From positions 1,393,244 to 1,457,243 of the forward strand of contig VYZI01000120.1 in NCBI GenBank assembly GCA_013397695.1: 64,000 bases of DNA, written 5' to 3'. Made by a program: the position numbers and the translations under genes. Below are positions 1-9,900 of the stretch, in pieces. Origin of the DNA: Centropus unirufus. Taxonomy: Eukaryota; Chordata; Aves; Cuculiformes; Centropidae. Below the pieces are notes generated by a model. It made no database searches. It was not told the DNA's origin and was given only the letters and a program-made list of their open reading frames with translations. The stretch's first letter is position 1. The number at the start of each line of letters is the position of its first letter.

Positions 1-1107
1 AATAATAAAATATATATAAATATATGAAATTGCTCCCTCATCCAGCCATAACATTCCTTAAAAGTAAATATTCCCCAGAGTGGATTTTGACCCTGTCAGA
101 TGTTTCTCTATTTACTGAGAGGCGGGTGTTGTGAGTTCTGTCACCAGGAGAAAGCATTAAGATCCTGTCGGGAAACTGAGGTGTCTCTGGCTCCAGCCAC
201 TTCATCCAAGGCCACCTGACAGTGTTGTGTAACTGTAAACAGCACAACCACCCCTCATAATGCCAAATAGTTTTGTGTAGCTATCATAAACCACTTGTGA
301 TGTAGTTGCTAAACTTGCTCCTCTTATTGAAACTAACATCAGTTTCTTTTAGCCATGAGAGGAAATAATTCTTGCTGTGAAGCTGCAGCCTTTGCTGGTG
401 GAAATCCCTTGTGTTTATGTGTATATCCTTGTGAAACTTTTGGGTTAAAATGAATTTGGGAATAATTTTAACTGTAAGGATACATGTAGTATAGTTTTAT
501 AGGAAAAAAATATACTTGCTTTTATTTTATTTTACATTCTAATACTTCTTGTCTGTTTGGGAAGGGTAGCAGTAAGGCCTACCTACCTCACCCATGAAAG
601 AAACCCTCTTGCAGCTGCCTTTCCTCAGCATCTCTGTGTATGCGATTAGATGGCTTAATTCCCAAGGGGAGATAAGAATTCCCTAAGCTTGTCCTGTGCA
701 AGAGCTGGGCAAGTTAACATGAATGTGATTACTCAAGCTGGTAATTTCTTCAGCAGTAAGGATGTTAAAAGTAAAGTAGCTGACTTCAAACTTTAGCAGA
801 GAGGCACCATAAAGTCTGGTACATATAGTATTAGTTGAGCCTTTCTCTGTTTATGGTTGGTTAAGGAGTAATTCATGCCAGGGAAATGTACCATGTAAAC
901 AAGGCGAAGCCTGTTGTAACTGATCCTCTGTAAATATAGGTGTTTCATGAATAACTTGATTCAGCGTCCTCTGTACAATATTTTACTTATGAGTAATTTG
1001 ACGCAGGCAGTTGGTTGAATGCTTCATTTCTAGCATCTGTAACTTCCCAGTGAACCAGGGAGCTCCTTGTGAGTGCTTAATGGAAGCAATGTTACTTTTA
1101 TTAAAGT

Positions 1108-1126
1108 AAAAAAAAAAAAAAAAAAA
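1108..1126. repeat. Poly(A) run, 19 A
   Basis: An uninterrupted run of 19 A lies in KCT2 intron 1, two bases after an ATTAAA hexamer at 1100-1105. It could be a plain homopolymer or the tail of an old retrocopy. No gene-like sequence is recognised upstream, so simple repeat is preferred. Confidence 0.8.
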
Positions 1127-1266
1127 GTTTGGTGTGCCAAAATAGAAGGCAAGTGTGGTTCCATTGTTTAAATTCTGATGTGTGCTGAAAGTCTAAAAGG
1201 TATTTATTTTTTTCAAGGTGCTTCCTGTTTCGAATCTGTAAGTGACCTGGAGTAAACATGAATAAA

Positions 1267-1362
1267 ATCATAGAATGGTTTGGGTTGGAAAGGACCTTAA
1301 AATACATCCAGTTCCACCCCCAGCCATGGGCAGGGACACCTCCCACTGGATCAGGCTGCTCA
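1267..1362 (-). mobile_element. CR1 LINE fragment, 3' end
   Basis: The + strand reads 'atcatagaatggtttgggtt' and then the reverse complement of the CR1 3' region, including 'cagggacacctcccactgga'. The element is therefore on the minus strand, antisense to KCT2 and inside its intron 1. Only about 95 bp of the 3' end remains, which is the usual heavy 5' truncation of avian CR1. It has no coding capacity. Confidence 0.9.
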
Positions 1363-2280
1363 ATAGTTTGCTCTCTGCTTTTTTTTTTACTATTACAAAA
1401 ACATTGGCTATTTATAAACTCCCTCTGCAACTTTTTTTACCTTCCAATGGGTAGAGTGGAGGGTGCTGGGCCCTGCACATGGTTTTAATGCTCGCCTTGT
1501 TTTTAATGTAGTTCTGCAAAGCCATCCTAACAGTAGAGAGATTATGAGTTTGCACTGTTCTGTAGCACTGTTGCTGACTTTCTTCATTCTAACAATTTGT
1601 TGTTGACAAAAGGCTTTTGGACAGGATGACATGAAGTCAGATTGTCCTTCAGCTTTGTTTTTAACCAGTGGTTCAGTCATTTCGTTCAAATTAACATGAG
1701 GAAATAGTTCCCTTTTTTTACCAATTCAATGAAAGTAAGTGCCTGGGAAGAGATCCTGGGACCTTGTGTCCTGCCTGAAGCAGACATCACAGTTCTCATT
1801 TTAGGCTTGCAAAATACACAATGGTGAAAGATGAAAAAACGTTTAACTGCAGGAAAGGTTTACTGAGAACTTCCTTCTCCAGAGATCTCAGCAAACTGTG
1901 GGGAAAAGTGTGTGGTGATAGAGAAATACTAAACATGTATGATTGGACAGGAGGAGAGGTCACGTCTCTGTACTTCTAAGTCTGGAAAATAGGCATGCTA
2001 GATTTTTCAGGGATCCTTTGGCTTGCTAATCTAGTAAGCGTGTGCTACCAAGCTTTAATTCCTGGCCTATACAAGACTTCTCTTTTGTAGTTGCCAAAGT
2101 ACAGGACTGTGTATTTCTGCATATGAATTCTAAAAAGTCTGCAGTGTTAAATATGTCTGTTCATCACATGCTTTCTTGTCTATAAAGTAAATGCCTTGCA
2201 ATCATTTTCGTTTCTAGCTGAAGTATTGCAGAAGTTAGAGCTTTGTGCTTAATAATGACTGTATCTTATCCTTCTCACAG

Positions 2281-2891
2281 ATTCTGGGAAAGGGGAGGTG
2301 CTTCAAAAAAATCTTTCTTCTAAAAGTGAGAACGAAACACTAAATGGATCCCAAAATTTGACAGACAGCTTGCTGAGTATAACCCCAACCCCAACTAAAA
2401 AAGACTCATTCTCAACACCAGCTAAAATTGATTCGGTGCCCGCAGTGAAACCATCTGCAGCAAAAGGTGATCTCCTGCCAGATGTTCCCTCTCGTGTGGT
2501 TACTGCTAGCCCTGTATCTCAGATGGATGTTGATGCTTCTGAAGATACTAAAATTGAGGAAGAAGATCTTCTAACTGATTTGAAAGACACACTACATAGT
2601 TCTCCACCCATCGTAAAAGAAACCATAGAGACAGATGGAGATTACTATAATCCTTCTGAAATTAATTCAAACTCCAGATACGACTCAGACCTTCTAGAGA
2701 TGCCAGAAGATGATGACTCCGATGCTATTAGTAATTACAATGAGGAGATCAAATCCCTGGATGAGAAGATAAAAGATGTTTCTGTCTCAGGGTTGGAAGA
2801 AGAAGAAGAAGACAGCCATTTCTTTTTTCATCTGGTTGTAGTTGCCTTTTTAGTAGCTATTGTTTATGTCACCTATCACAATAAGAGGAAG
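2281..2891 (+). CDS. C5orf15: KCT2 exon 2 (luminal region and membrane segment)
   Basis: This large internal exon of keratinocyte-associated transmembrane protein 2 (KCT2, human C5orf15) is a single-pass type I membrane protein of the secretory pathway with no known enzymatic activity. The exon opens in the middle of a codon: one base comes from exon 1, then AT, then 203 full codons. Its first three quarters are Ser/Thr/Pro- and acid-rich (TPTPTKKDS, DVPSRVV, EMPEDDDSD), as expected for an extended luminal stem. A run of five glutamates follows, then a hydrophobic segment at 2820-2876 (FFFHLVVVAFLVAIVYVTY) and the stop-transfer residues HNKRK. The acceptor is a CACAG at 2276-2280 and the donor is AAG/GTGGGT at 2891/2892. 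The frame stays open 609 bases and joins in phase 0 to exon 3. The membrane segment and the exon 3 tail match the mammalian protein as I remember it. The signal peptide should be in exon 1, outside the window. Confidence 0.93.
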
Positions 2892-3641
2892 GTGGGTATG
2901 CTGTGAAAGGCTGAGAGAAAAAGCTTTAGCATTTGAAATGAAGTTGCATTGCTTGTATGCTTTTTCATCAAGAGGATCTTAGCTTTTTTGGAGAGTGAAC
3001 TTGCACCACTTGGGCTTGTTTTACTAATTTGCTGGTCATTACCATCCTTTTTATCTGCACAATGAAAATAAACTTGAATCAGGTGTTTTAGATTAGAAAA
3101 TCAATTAAGTGATAACATCAGTAAGCAATTGGTTCAGTAGTGGGCACTGGCAGTTTAACACTGTGAGTTCCATGAAACCTGAGCCAAATCTGATCACTTG
3201 ACTGCTTTATCATACAGCCTCTTTGACTGCCCTGCTGATGGGGACACTGAGCTGTAACGCAGGAACCGTTAATCAAATGACACCAGTGCTGCTTCTGTTG
3301 CTTTTGTTTCAGCACCAGTAATAAAATTATGTGAAATAGCAGAATAGGTAAGATAAACTAACGTTAAAGTGTCAGCACCTGGGGACAGGTGAGTAGCCTG
3401 TGTGTGCAGCTCTGCTGAAGCTGCTTATGGCTCATTCCTGCCAGGCTGCAGCTGAGATTGTCTGAAAAGTGACTTGATGGTCAGGACATCAGGGAATGGC
3501 TGGCTGCTAGTGCCTCCTGTTGCAGCAACACCGCTGTGAGGATTGGGCTAGAGCCAGGGTATCAATAGAACTGTTAAACTGTCTGTGAAACCCAAATTAT
3601 TTCTCCATGTCATTATCTAAGCTGGCTGCTTTTTCTTTCAG
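2892..3641 (+). other. C5orf15: KCT2 intron 2
   Basis: This 750-base GT-AG intron has donor GTGGGT at 2892 and acceptor TTTTTCTTTCAG ending at 3641. It separates exon 2 from exon 3 in phase 0. If it were retained, translation would add V-G-M-L and stop at 2904-2906. An AATAAA lies at 3067-3072, so a short composite terminal exon is possible (see findings). No repeat was recognised in it. Confidence 0.9.
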
Positions 3642-3773
3642 ATCTTCTTATTGGTCCAGAGCCGAAGATGGAGGGATGGCCTGTGCTCCAGGACAGTAGA
3701 GTATCATCGTTTAGATCAGAACGTTAATGAAGCTATGCCTTCCCTGAAAATAACTAATGACTACGTGTTTTGA
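3642..3773 (+). CDS. C5orf15: KCT2 exon 3 (cytoplasmic tail)
   Basis: This final coding exon of KCT2 has 43 codons plus TGA at 3771-3773. It encodes the cytoplasmic tail, beginning IFLLVQSRRWRDGLC and ending NDYVF. It follows a strong acceptor (TTTTTCTTTCAG) and continues the exon 2 frame without a split codon. The tail contains YHRL (from codon 21), which fits the YxxPhi motif read by clathrin adaptor mu subunits. TGN38/TGOLN2, a protein of similar layout, carries YQRL in the same kind of place. Trans-Golgi/endosome cycling is therefore a reasonable inference but is not shown by the sequence. With exon 2 the visible protein is 246 residues. The mammalian protein is about 265, so only a short N-terminal part is missing. 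No frameshift or in-frame stop is present. Confidence 0.93.
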   Translation: MFLLVQSRRWRDGLCSRTVEYHRLDQNVNEAMPSLKITNDYVF

Positions 3774-4083
3774 AAGCACTGTGATTGGAGTTTGCTGAAC
3801 TTATCACTCTTTGCCTGCCTAGTCATGTAATGATATTCAGGTATTCTAAATATGCTGCTTGTACTGAAATGAGATGTACTCTCTTTGACCTGGGTGGTTT
3901 TGAGATTAAATCTCATGCAAGATCAAGGGCATGATACATCCGTTTGCTGCTTTGGTCGGGTTTTATATCAAGATAGACAGTTTAATAATTATTGCTCTTT
4001 CCATTCATTAAGCATCATCCGTTCTGTCTGGAGCAGTCTTAATAGCAGTAACAGAAAAAATAAGCATAAAATATTTTAGGTCT

Positions 4084-4089
4084 AATAAA
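4084..4089 (+). terminator. C5orf15: Candidate proximal poly(A) signal
   Basis: AATAAA lies about 310 bases after the KCT2 stop. The downstream U-rich element (around 4127) is weak, so use is uncertain. Confidence 0.4.
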
Positions 4090-5159
4090 TTAATGACATT
4101 GGCATCACTAAATCAAATTAATGATCTCTTTGTTAATCACTTATATGGCTCATAAATCCCACTATATTACAAACTTAAAATGAAATTCCTTTTTTTCTGT
4201 GCTTCAATCCTGATGCTGCAAATCTTTCATCTGGGGTTTTTGGTTCTGTTTTCTTGTTGCATAACTCAGTCCTATTTTAGGCAGAAGAGCTGGCATGGTG
4301 ATTTCTTAATTTCTGTCTGTCTTCATGCAGTAGAGAATTTAAAAAGAATTGTGTATCATTCACTTTATTTCAGAAATAATATGCCATATATTTCTTTAAA
4401 ATGTTTAAGATCCTTGTGAAGGTGTGACAGCTTCTTGACTGTTTTTTTTCTGTAATCATGGCTGTTTCATTATCTTTTGTAATTAATGAATGGAAAATAA
4501 GCTTGTTGAATAATGTTACTAAAACATAGTTGACAGGTCTTCAATACATCAAAGCTTTTGGTTGAATTTTAAGAAGGTTGGGAAACGGTTGTGTGGATTG
4601 CTCTGTTCTAAATTGGAGAGGCCTGAGAATGTAAGAATAACTGATGATGTTATTCGGACCCGAGTAACATGAACGTGGAGGCAATGGTGTATGGGGCTAC
4701 CGGTTTGTGGACAGTGTGCTCTGATCTTTGACAAACATTTACACATTAATGTAAATCAAGTTACTGGTACAGTAGGTTTTTTTACCTTATCTTTTGTACT
4801 TCCATTATTTATGTTTTCATGAGTTGTAAATTATAAAAATCTTAGTTTTCTGTACATTCTGTTTGTGATTTAGTTTTCAAACTGATAAATATGTAAATAA
4901 TGGTGAATCAGAAACCCATAATTAATGACTTGCTATTCAAGTAATTCTGTAATGTTTTGAAAAAATCAACTTTGCAGCAGTTGGCATGAGGAGTCCGAAG
5001 GTATGGTGCTGTCTTACGAATGAAACTTTACTGTTAAATGCATTTCTTTCATAACCAAAAGAAGTAAAGCACAAACGAAATATCCCCAAACTCTTTTCTT
5101 GCAGTAATTTTTACCCTATTTGGACTTGTATCATTTAATATTTTGAATAAGATTTTTAA

Positions 5160-5165
5160 AATAAA
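5160..5165 (+). terminator. C5orf15: Candidate distal poly(A) signal of KCT2
   Basis: AATAAA is followed 15 bases later by TTGTGTTTTTT, a typical downstream U/GU-rich element. It is the better of the two candidates and would give a 3' UTR of about 1.4 kb. Non-genic sequence and a CR1 copy follow. Confidence 0.55.
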
Positions 5166-5547
5166 TGACAATAATAAGCTTGTGTTTTTTAATCTTAACT
5201 CCTTTTACACCGTATCTTATGATAAAAAGGTTGCTTCTGCTTGGGATGGGACAACCAGTCCAAAACCATCTTTTCCATTACTGATTAAATTCACTCTGTG
5301 TAGAGGGTATATGCAGCTTTCTTTATGCATCTGTTAAAAGGATTAAATTACATCTTTAAGCTGTAGGAATTAGTAAATTCTCTTAACTATACAAAATGAC
5401 TTTAGTACATAACCCAAGTTATATAATTAATAATTCTCATAGAAGATAATTGAAGCTCTCACCTGATTGTACCCTTGTTAAAGCATAACACTGCTGTGGT
5501 CAGGATCCAAAGGGAAAGGGTCACCAAAAGCAGTCTTGCTGTTGGCT

Positions 5548-5943
5548 GTGTGCAAGGCTGAGAGAGTTGGGATTGTTCGGCCTGGAGAAAAGGCCCCATG
5601 GAGACCTTAAAGCAGCTGGCAGTACCTGAAGGGGGCCTATAGGAATGCTGGGAAGGGGCTTTTTCCAAGGGCGTGAAGTGATAGGATGAGATAGAATGGC
5701 TTTACATTGGAAGGAGGAAGATTTAGGTTGGACGTTTTGCAGAAATTCTTCACAATCAAGGTGGGGAGGTCCTGGCCCAGGGTGCCCAGGGAAGTTGAAT
5801 CCTCCCCATACCCTGGAGGTGTTCAAAGCCAGGTTGGATGGGGCTTGGAGCAACCTGATCCAGTGTGAGGTGTCTTCCCCTGGCAGGTGAGTGGAAGTGG
5901 ATGGGCTTTGAGGTCACTTCCAATCCAAACCATGATTCTATGA
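5548..5943 (+). mobile_element. CR1 LINE fragment
   Basis: About 400 bp of CR1 3' sequence lies in sense orientation. It starts in the 'gctgagagagttgggattgt' region at the end of the reverse-transcriptase frame. It passes the conserved 'gtacctgaagggggcctata' and 'aggttggatggggcttggag' blocks and ends with 'aaaccatgattctatgaa'. It is 5'-truncated and non-coding. It lies about 370 bp past the proposed KCT2 poly(A) site. Confidence 0.93.
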
Positions 5944-8900
5944 ATACTGGAAACGAAGAGAATAGCGACCTATCACTTCTGCCCTGACTGTGGACTGTGT
6001 GGAGCAGCTTCTCCAGTGCCCTTGTGTGTCATTCTGTCATGGTAGTGTAAAAAAAGGAACCTCACCCTCTTTACAGACAAAAGACTTGAAACACACGCAC
6101 ATGATGACTTCCGTGCCTTTTTTTTTTTAAGGAAATCCTTTCTTGCGCAATAGCCCTGGGGTTGTGACCTGAGCAGGGGAAGCGCCTGGCTGAATTGACT
6201 TGGGCAGTCGATGCGCTGTTTCTAATAGTGCCAATAAAGTGGGAAAGGTTTCTTGCCATCCAGTTTTCTAAGGGCTCCAGCAGCACCAGGAGAGCGCAGT
6301 GTACCTCATCCGTTATGCAATAAAAGAGCCATTTGCTGATGAGGTAATCGGGATTGAACTACTGGTTTTTAATTTCTCTAATTGAATTTGCTTGTGGAAA
6401 ATGAAAAGCGGACAATCAAAAATTCATGAAGTGCTGAGATCAAATAGAGGGAAAAGCAAGCAGATTTATGTCAGATCGTACCAACAAGAAATGCCTTGAT
6501 GAATTTCTTTACCGAAGAAAGGAAACTTTCTCACATTAAGGTGAATTATGACTTCCATCAGTTTTCTGATAAAAGGAATAAAATATTCTTGAAGAGCTTT
6601 CTGATTAAACTTCTCAAGATGAAAGTTGAAGCTCTATTTATGTAGGTTCTCGTTAGTCGCTCGGGTTTATGGAATGAGGAAAGAAATAATGAATAGGATA
6701 GTTTAAACAAATGGTACATCTCACTTTTACTATCCAGGAAATCAGGTATTTTAAAATATTTATAGTTTAATTTTCATTTAGCTCCAGCACATATTATTCA
6801 GCAAAGTCAACTGCCCTTGGCTCCTGCTCAGTTGTACACAGGGTGAACAGAGAAAGGTTTATCTCAACGGGGGGTGGGTTGAGTTATGGGATATTAATTT
6901 GCAATGTGGAGATGAAAAATGCGATCTCTCTTAAATAAATTTCAATGCTATGAGGATAATTGAAAGGGAAAAGGGCTATTTCTGTGGCTCTAATGCAGGC
7001 TGCTGTTAATACTAGAAGGAGACGAGGGGTGCTCTTACAGCTGTAACACAAGCTTGGGAAGTATTGGAATAGTTTCCAAGTAGGGAGCTGCACAGCTGCA
7101 GGGCAAGGTGGACAAAACATTGGTCAGGAATTTGCCAAGTCATGGTCAGTTTAAGAAACACGTGATGAGCACAGTGGGTGAGGTTTTATTGGCTTGTATT
7201 GTCTGTGGCAAGCTGGCATGCTGGGCAAAGAGAGATGTCACTGCCAGCTGGTGCTCGCTTGGGCCTCTATTTTCTGCCTAAATCTTGCGGCAGCAATGAT
7301 TCCCAGGCCTGGGGTGACCCACCAGGTGTTTGTGCTCCGAAAGGGAGGGAGGAGGTCCTCCCAGGCAAGAGCTCTTCCACCTGAGTTGCTATCAGGAGGT
7401 GAAGGCTGCAGCTGGGTGGTGGGATGGTCCTGTGGGTACCACCAGCAGTGGGATGGGTGAGTGAGAATGCCTGGAGCCTTGAGAAGAGGCTCTTGTTTCC
7501 TCTTGCTGTACCATCCTCTCCTGCTCTGGTGAGTAAGCTGGGTCATAACCTGGCAAAACAATTCCTCTCGCTTTATCTTGGGAAGATTTTCAGTCGTTTT
7601 GGGGCACTGGGCTGGTTTGCCATGCAGCCAGACTGGTGCCGGAGCTGGCTCAAAGGGAGTGATGGGCCTGTTTAGGACAGAGATGGGGATGTTTCCCATT
7701 TGGTAGCAGCAAACTATTAATGTTGTTTCTTGGAAAGCCATTCCTAAGCTGTTTTGTACACCAAGCCCAAACGAGTGTTTTATCTTCAAGACTCCACATG
7801 AGTGCCTGGGTGCTGCAATCTGGGCATGAAGTTGTTTTTTGTTGCTGAGAGGCTGGCATGGTCTGAGGATTGGAGGTTCCTTTTGGTTTGGGTTGATTTT
7901 CTTGCTGTTTTCTTGGAAGGAAATCCCTGAACAGACTCTCCTGGGAGGTTAAGGGAGGGTGATGTATGCATGGTCCCCTAATGCCACAGTGCCCGCTTGG
8001 CCACACAGCTTCCTTCTCCTGTCCCAAATCCAAAGCAAAGCTGCATTTTGTGCTCCTATAAGGCTGAGTAGCTTTATGGGAGTGCTAAATCCTCCTGTAA
8101 GGCTGATAAAGCAGTAATCTTCAAGGCTGTATATCCCAGCCACCACAAAGCTGCAGGACTAATAACATCATTCTTACACTTCTTCTTTTGCAATGAAGTG
8201 CCCTTTGAAGAGGGGTCCCTATGCTGGTGTTTGTTAAACTTTTTTTTGATACAGAGAATACGATTCTCCTCCCTGTAACAAAAAATGGTGAATCTCAGAC
8301 CTCAGTTTCACTGTTTCCAACATACCTAATTAGAAAGGGAAAGATGGCATCTTTTCTGTAATTGGTCCTTAAATCATTATCAAAATCATTTAGCAGACTC
8401 CTTAAACTTTTTTTAATTACAAGGTCTATTGCCTTGTTAAGTTATTACACTGAAATCACTAATCTTGGCAATTTCCTATCTTTATTAAAATGAAAATACG
8501 AAGGTCGTGTTACCCTTATTGAGATGCATTCATTGAGGTTTTATTAAAGACCAAGTGAAACCAGATTTAATCTTTTTGCTCTGCTCTGTAAACAATGTTG
8601 AAATGGATGCGATTAAGCTGTCTAAGGAAGCTGCTGGGGTGAAGAACTGAAGTGCAGGGTCACAGATGTACCAAGGATGCTGAAAGATTTCCCACTCGGA
8701 TTACATGAATTAGGGGACTCTTGCGTTTGGTGATCACAAAGCTGGTGATCGTTATGCAAAGCAGTGGAATTGTGTTGTATATTTTTTGGTAGCACCTTAC
8801 TGCCTTTCACCTGCTGGTGTCACGTGGTGACTTGTGATGACTGGTGGAGGTTGTTCTTGTTCCTGCATTTAGTTCTGGGTTGTCAGAGGGGAAATGGTTT

Positions 8901-9391
8901 TGGTTATGTTCTCCATGTAACTGTTCCCCCTCTGCAAGAGGGGACAGTGAATGGAACTTTCAGAGCTGACAGAGGTTTTGCATTACAGCAAGCCATGATG
9001 ACAGACTTTCCAGGTGAACGCATGCTTATTCTTAATAGTTCTGTTAATTTTCCACATTAAATTGTTCCATGGTGACTGTTGTTGAGCTGCTGTCACTAGG
9101 GCAAGGAACAGTTGATTATCCTTTACAAAGGGGAAAAGTGTCTGCTCACACGTGGTGGATCAGTGACTTTGGGGAAGATGGTGGCATCTGAAGCACTTTA
9201 CTGGGGCTGTGTGGTTTGTGATAAGGTTCTTCAGGTGGGGTTTAGCTTTGACCAAAAATTTGCTGCAGGTTCAGCAGCAGCAACTACTGTCAGCGAACTG
9301 GTTCTGCAGATGTGCCTGTGTGGGATCTCCTCTCCTATTGGAGCCGAATGAAGATCCCTCTTTCAAGAGAGTCGTAAGATATAAATACTGT
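5944..9391. other. Intergenic, no gene recognised
   Basis: This is mixed AT-rich sequence. The stretch around 7.2-8.0 kb is richer in G+C and poorer in stops, so overlapping open frames of 60-183 codons appear on both strands. They have no recognisable domain and no start context, and they overlap one another, so they are taken as chance. No repeat family was recognised here. Confidence 0.6.
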
Positions 9392-9900
9392 ATAGAATCA
9401 TGGAGTGGCTTGGGTTGGAAGGGACGTCAAAGTCCATCCAAAGTTCCAACCCCATTGCCAGAGGCAGGGACACCTCCCACTGGACCAGGCTTCTCCCAGC
9501 CCCATCCAACCTGGCCTTGAACACTTCCAGGGATGAGGCAGCCACAACCTCCCTGGGAACCTGGGCCAGTTTCTCACCATGCTCACAGGAAAATATTTTT
9601 CCATAATACCTCATATAAATCTCCTCCTTTTCAGCTTAAAACCTTTCTCCCTTGTCCTATTCTTGCCCTCCCTGATCAAGAATCCCTCTCCAGCTTTCAT
9701 CAAGCCCCTTTCCATACTGGAAGCTGCTACAAGGTCCCCCAGAACCTTCTCCAGGTCGAACAAGCCAAGCTTCTCAGCTTGCCTTCATATGGGAGATGCC
9801 CCAGCCCTGGCATCATCTCAGTGGCCTCCTCTGGACTTGCTCTGACAGATCCATTTCCTTCCTCTGAGAATTCCAGTATCATTCTGGCTCCAAGTGGTGG
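9392..9900 (-). mobile_element. CR1 LINE fragment
   Basis: About 500 bp of antisense CR1. The + strand begins 'tagaatcatggagtggcttg' and runs through the reverse complement of the 3' UTR and the end of the reverse-transcriptase frame ('tttcagcttaaaacctttct', 'cttctccaggtcgaacaagc'). The last 40-50 bases are more diverged, so the inner edge is approximate. Open frames inside it are remnants and shadows of the LINE. Confidence 0.92.

Larger units (their letters stand above)
1..2280 (+). other. C5orf15: KCT2 intron 1 (3' part)
   Basis: This stretch precedes the first recognisable KCT2 exon and ends in a good acceptor, a pyrimidine-rich run followed by CACAG at 2276-2280. It is therefore read as the downstream part of intron 1, and the donor and exon 1 lie before the window. 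It holds an A/T-rich start (1-30), a 19-A run at 1108-1126 and a CR1 fragment in antisense orientation near 1.3 kb. The open frames inside it are short and show no domain. That it is intron rather than intergenic DNA is inferred from the split codon at the start of the next exon. Confidence 0.8.
3774..5180 (+). other. C5orf15: KCT2 3' untranslated region (probable extent)
   Basis: AT-rich sequence follows the KCT2 stop codon. The likely end is set by AATAAA at 5160-5165 followed by a GU/U-rich stretch at 5180-5190. An earlier AATAAA at 4084-4089 could give a shorter form. Between the two lie a UUAUUUAUG AU-rich element at about 4806-4814 and a perfect Pumilio-type UGUAAAUA at 4892-4899. The extent is inferred from these signals, with no transcript data. 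Confidence 0.55.

Noticed and set aside
7238..7789. 183-codon minus-strand open frame and its overlapping frames on both strands
   Set aside because: The local sequence is richer in G+C and so poor in stops. Several frames are open at once, which speaks against any being selected. No domain or splice context was seen.
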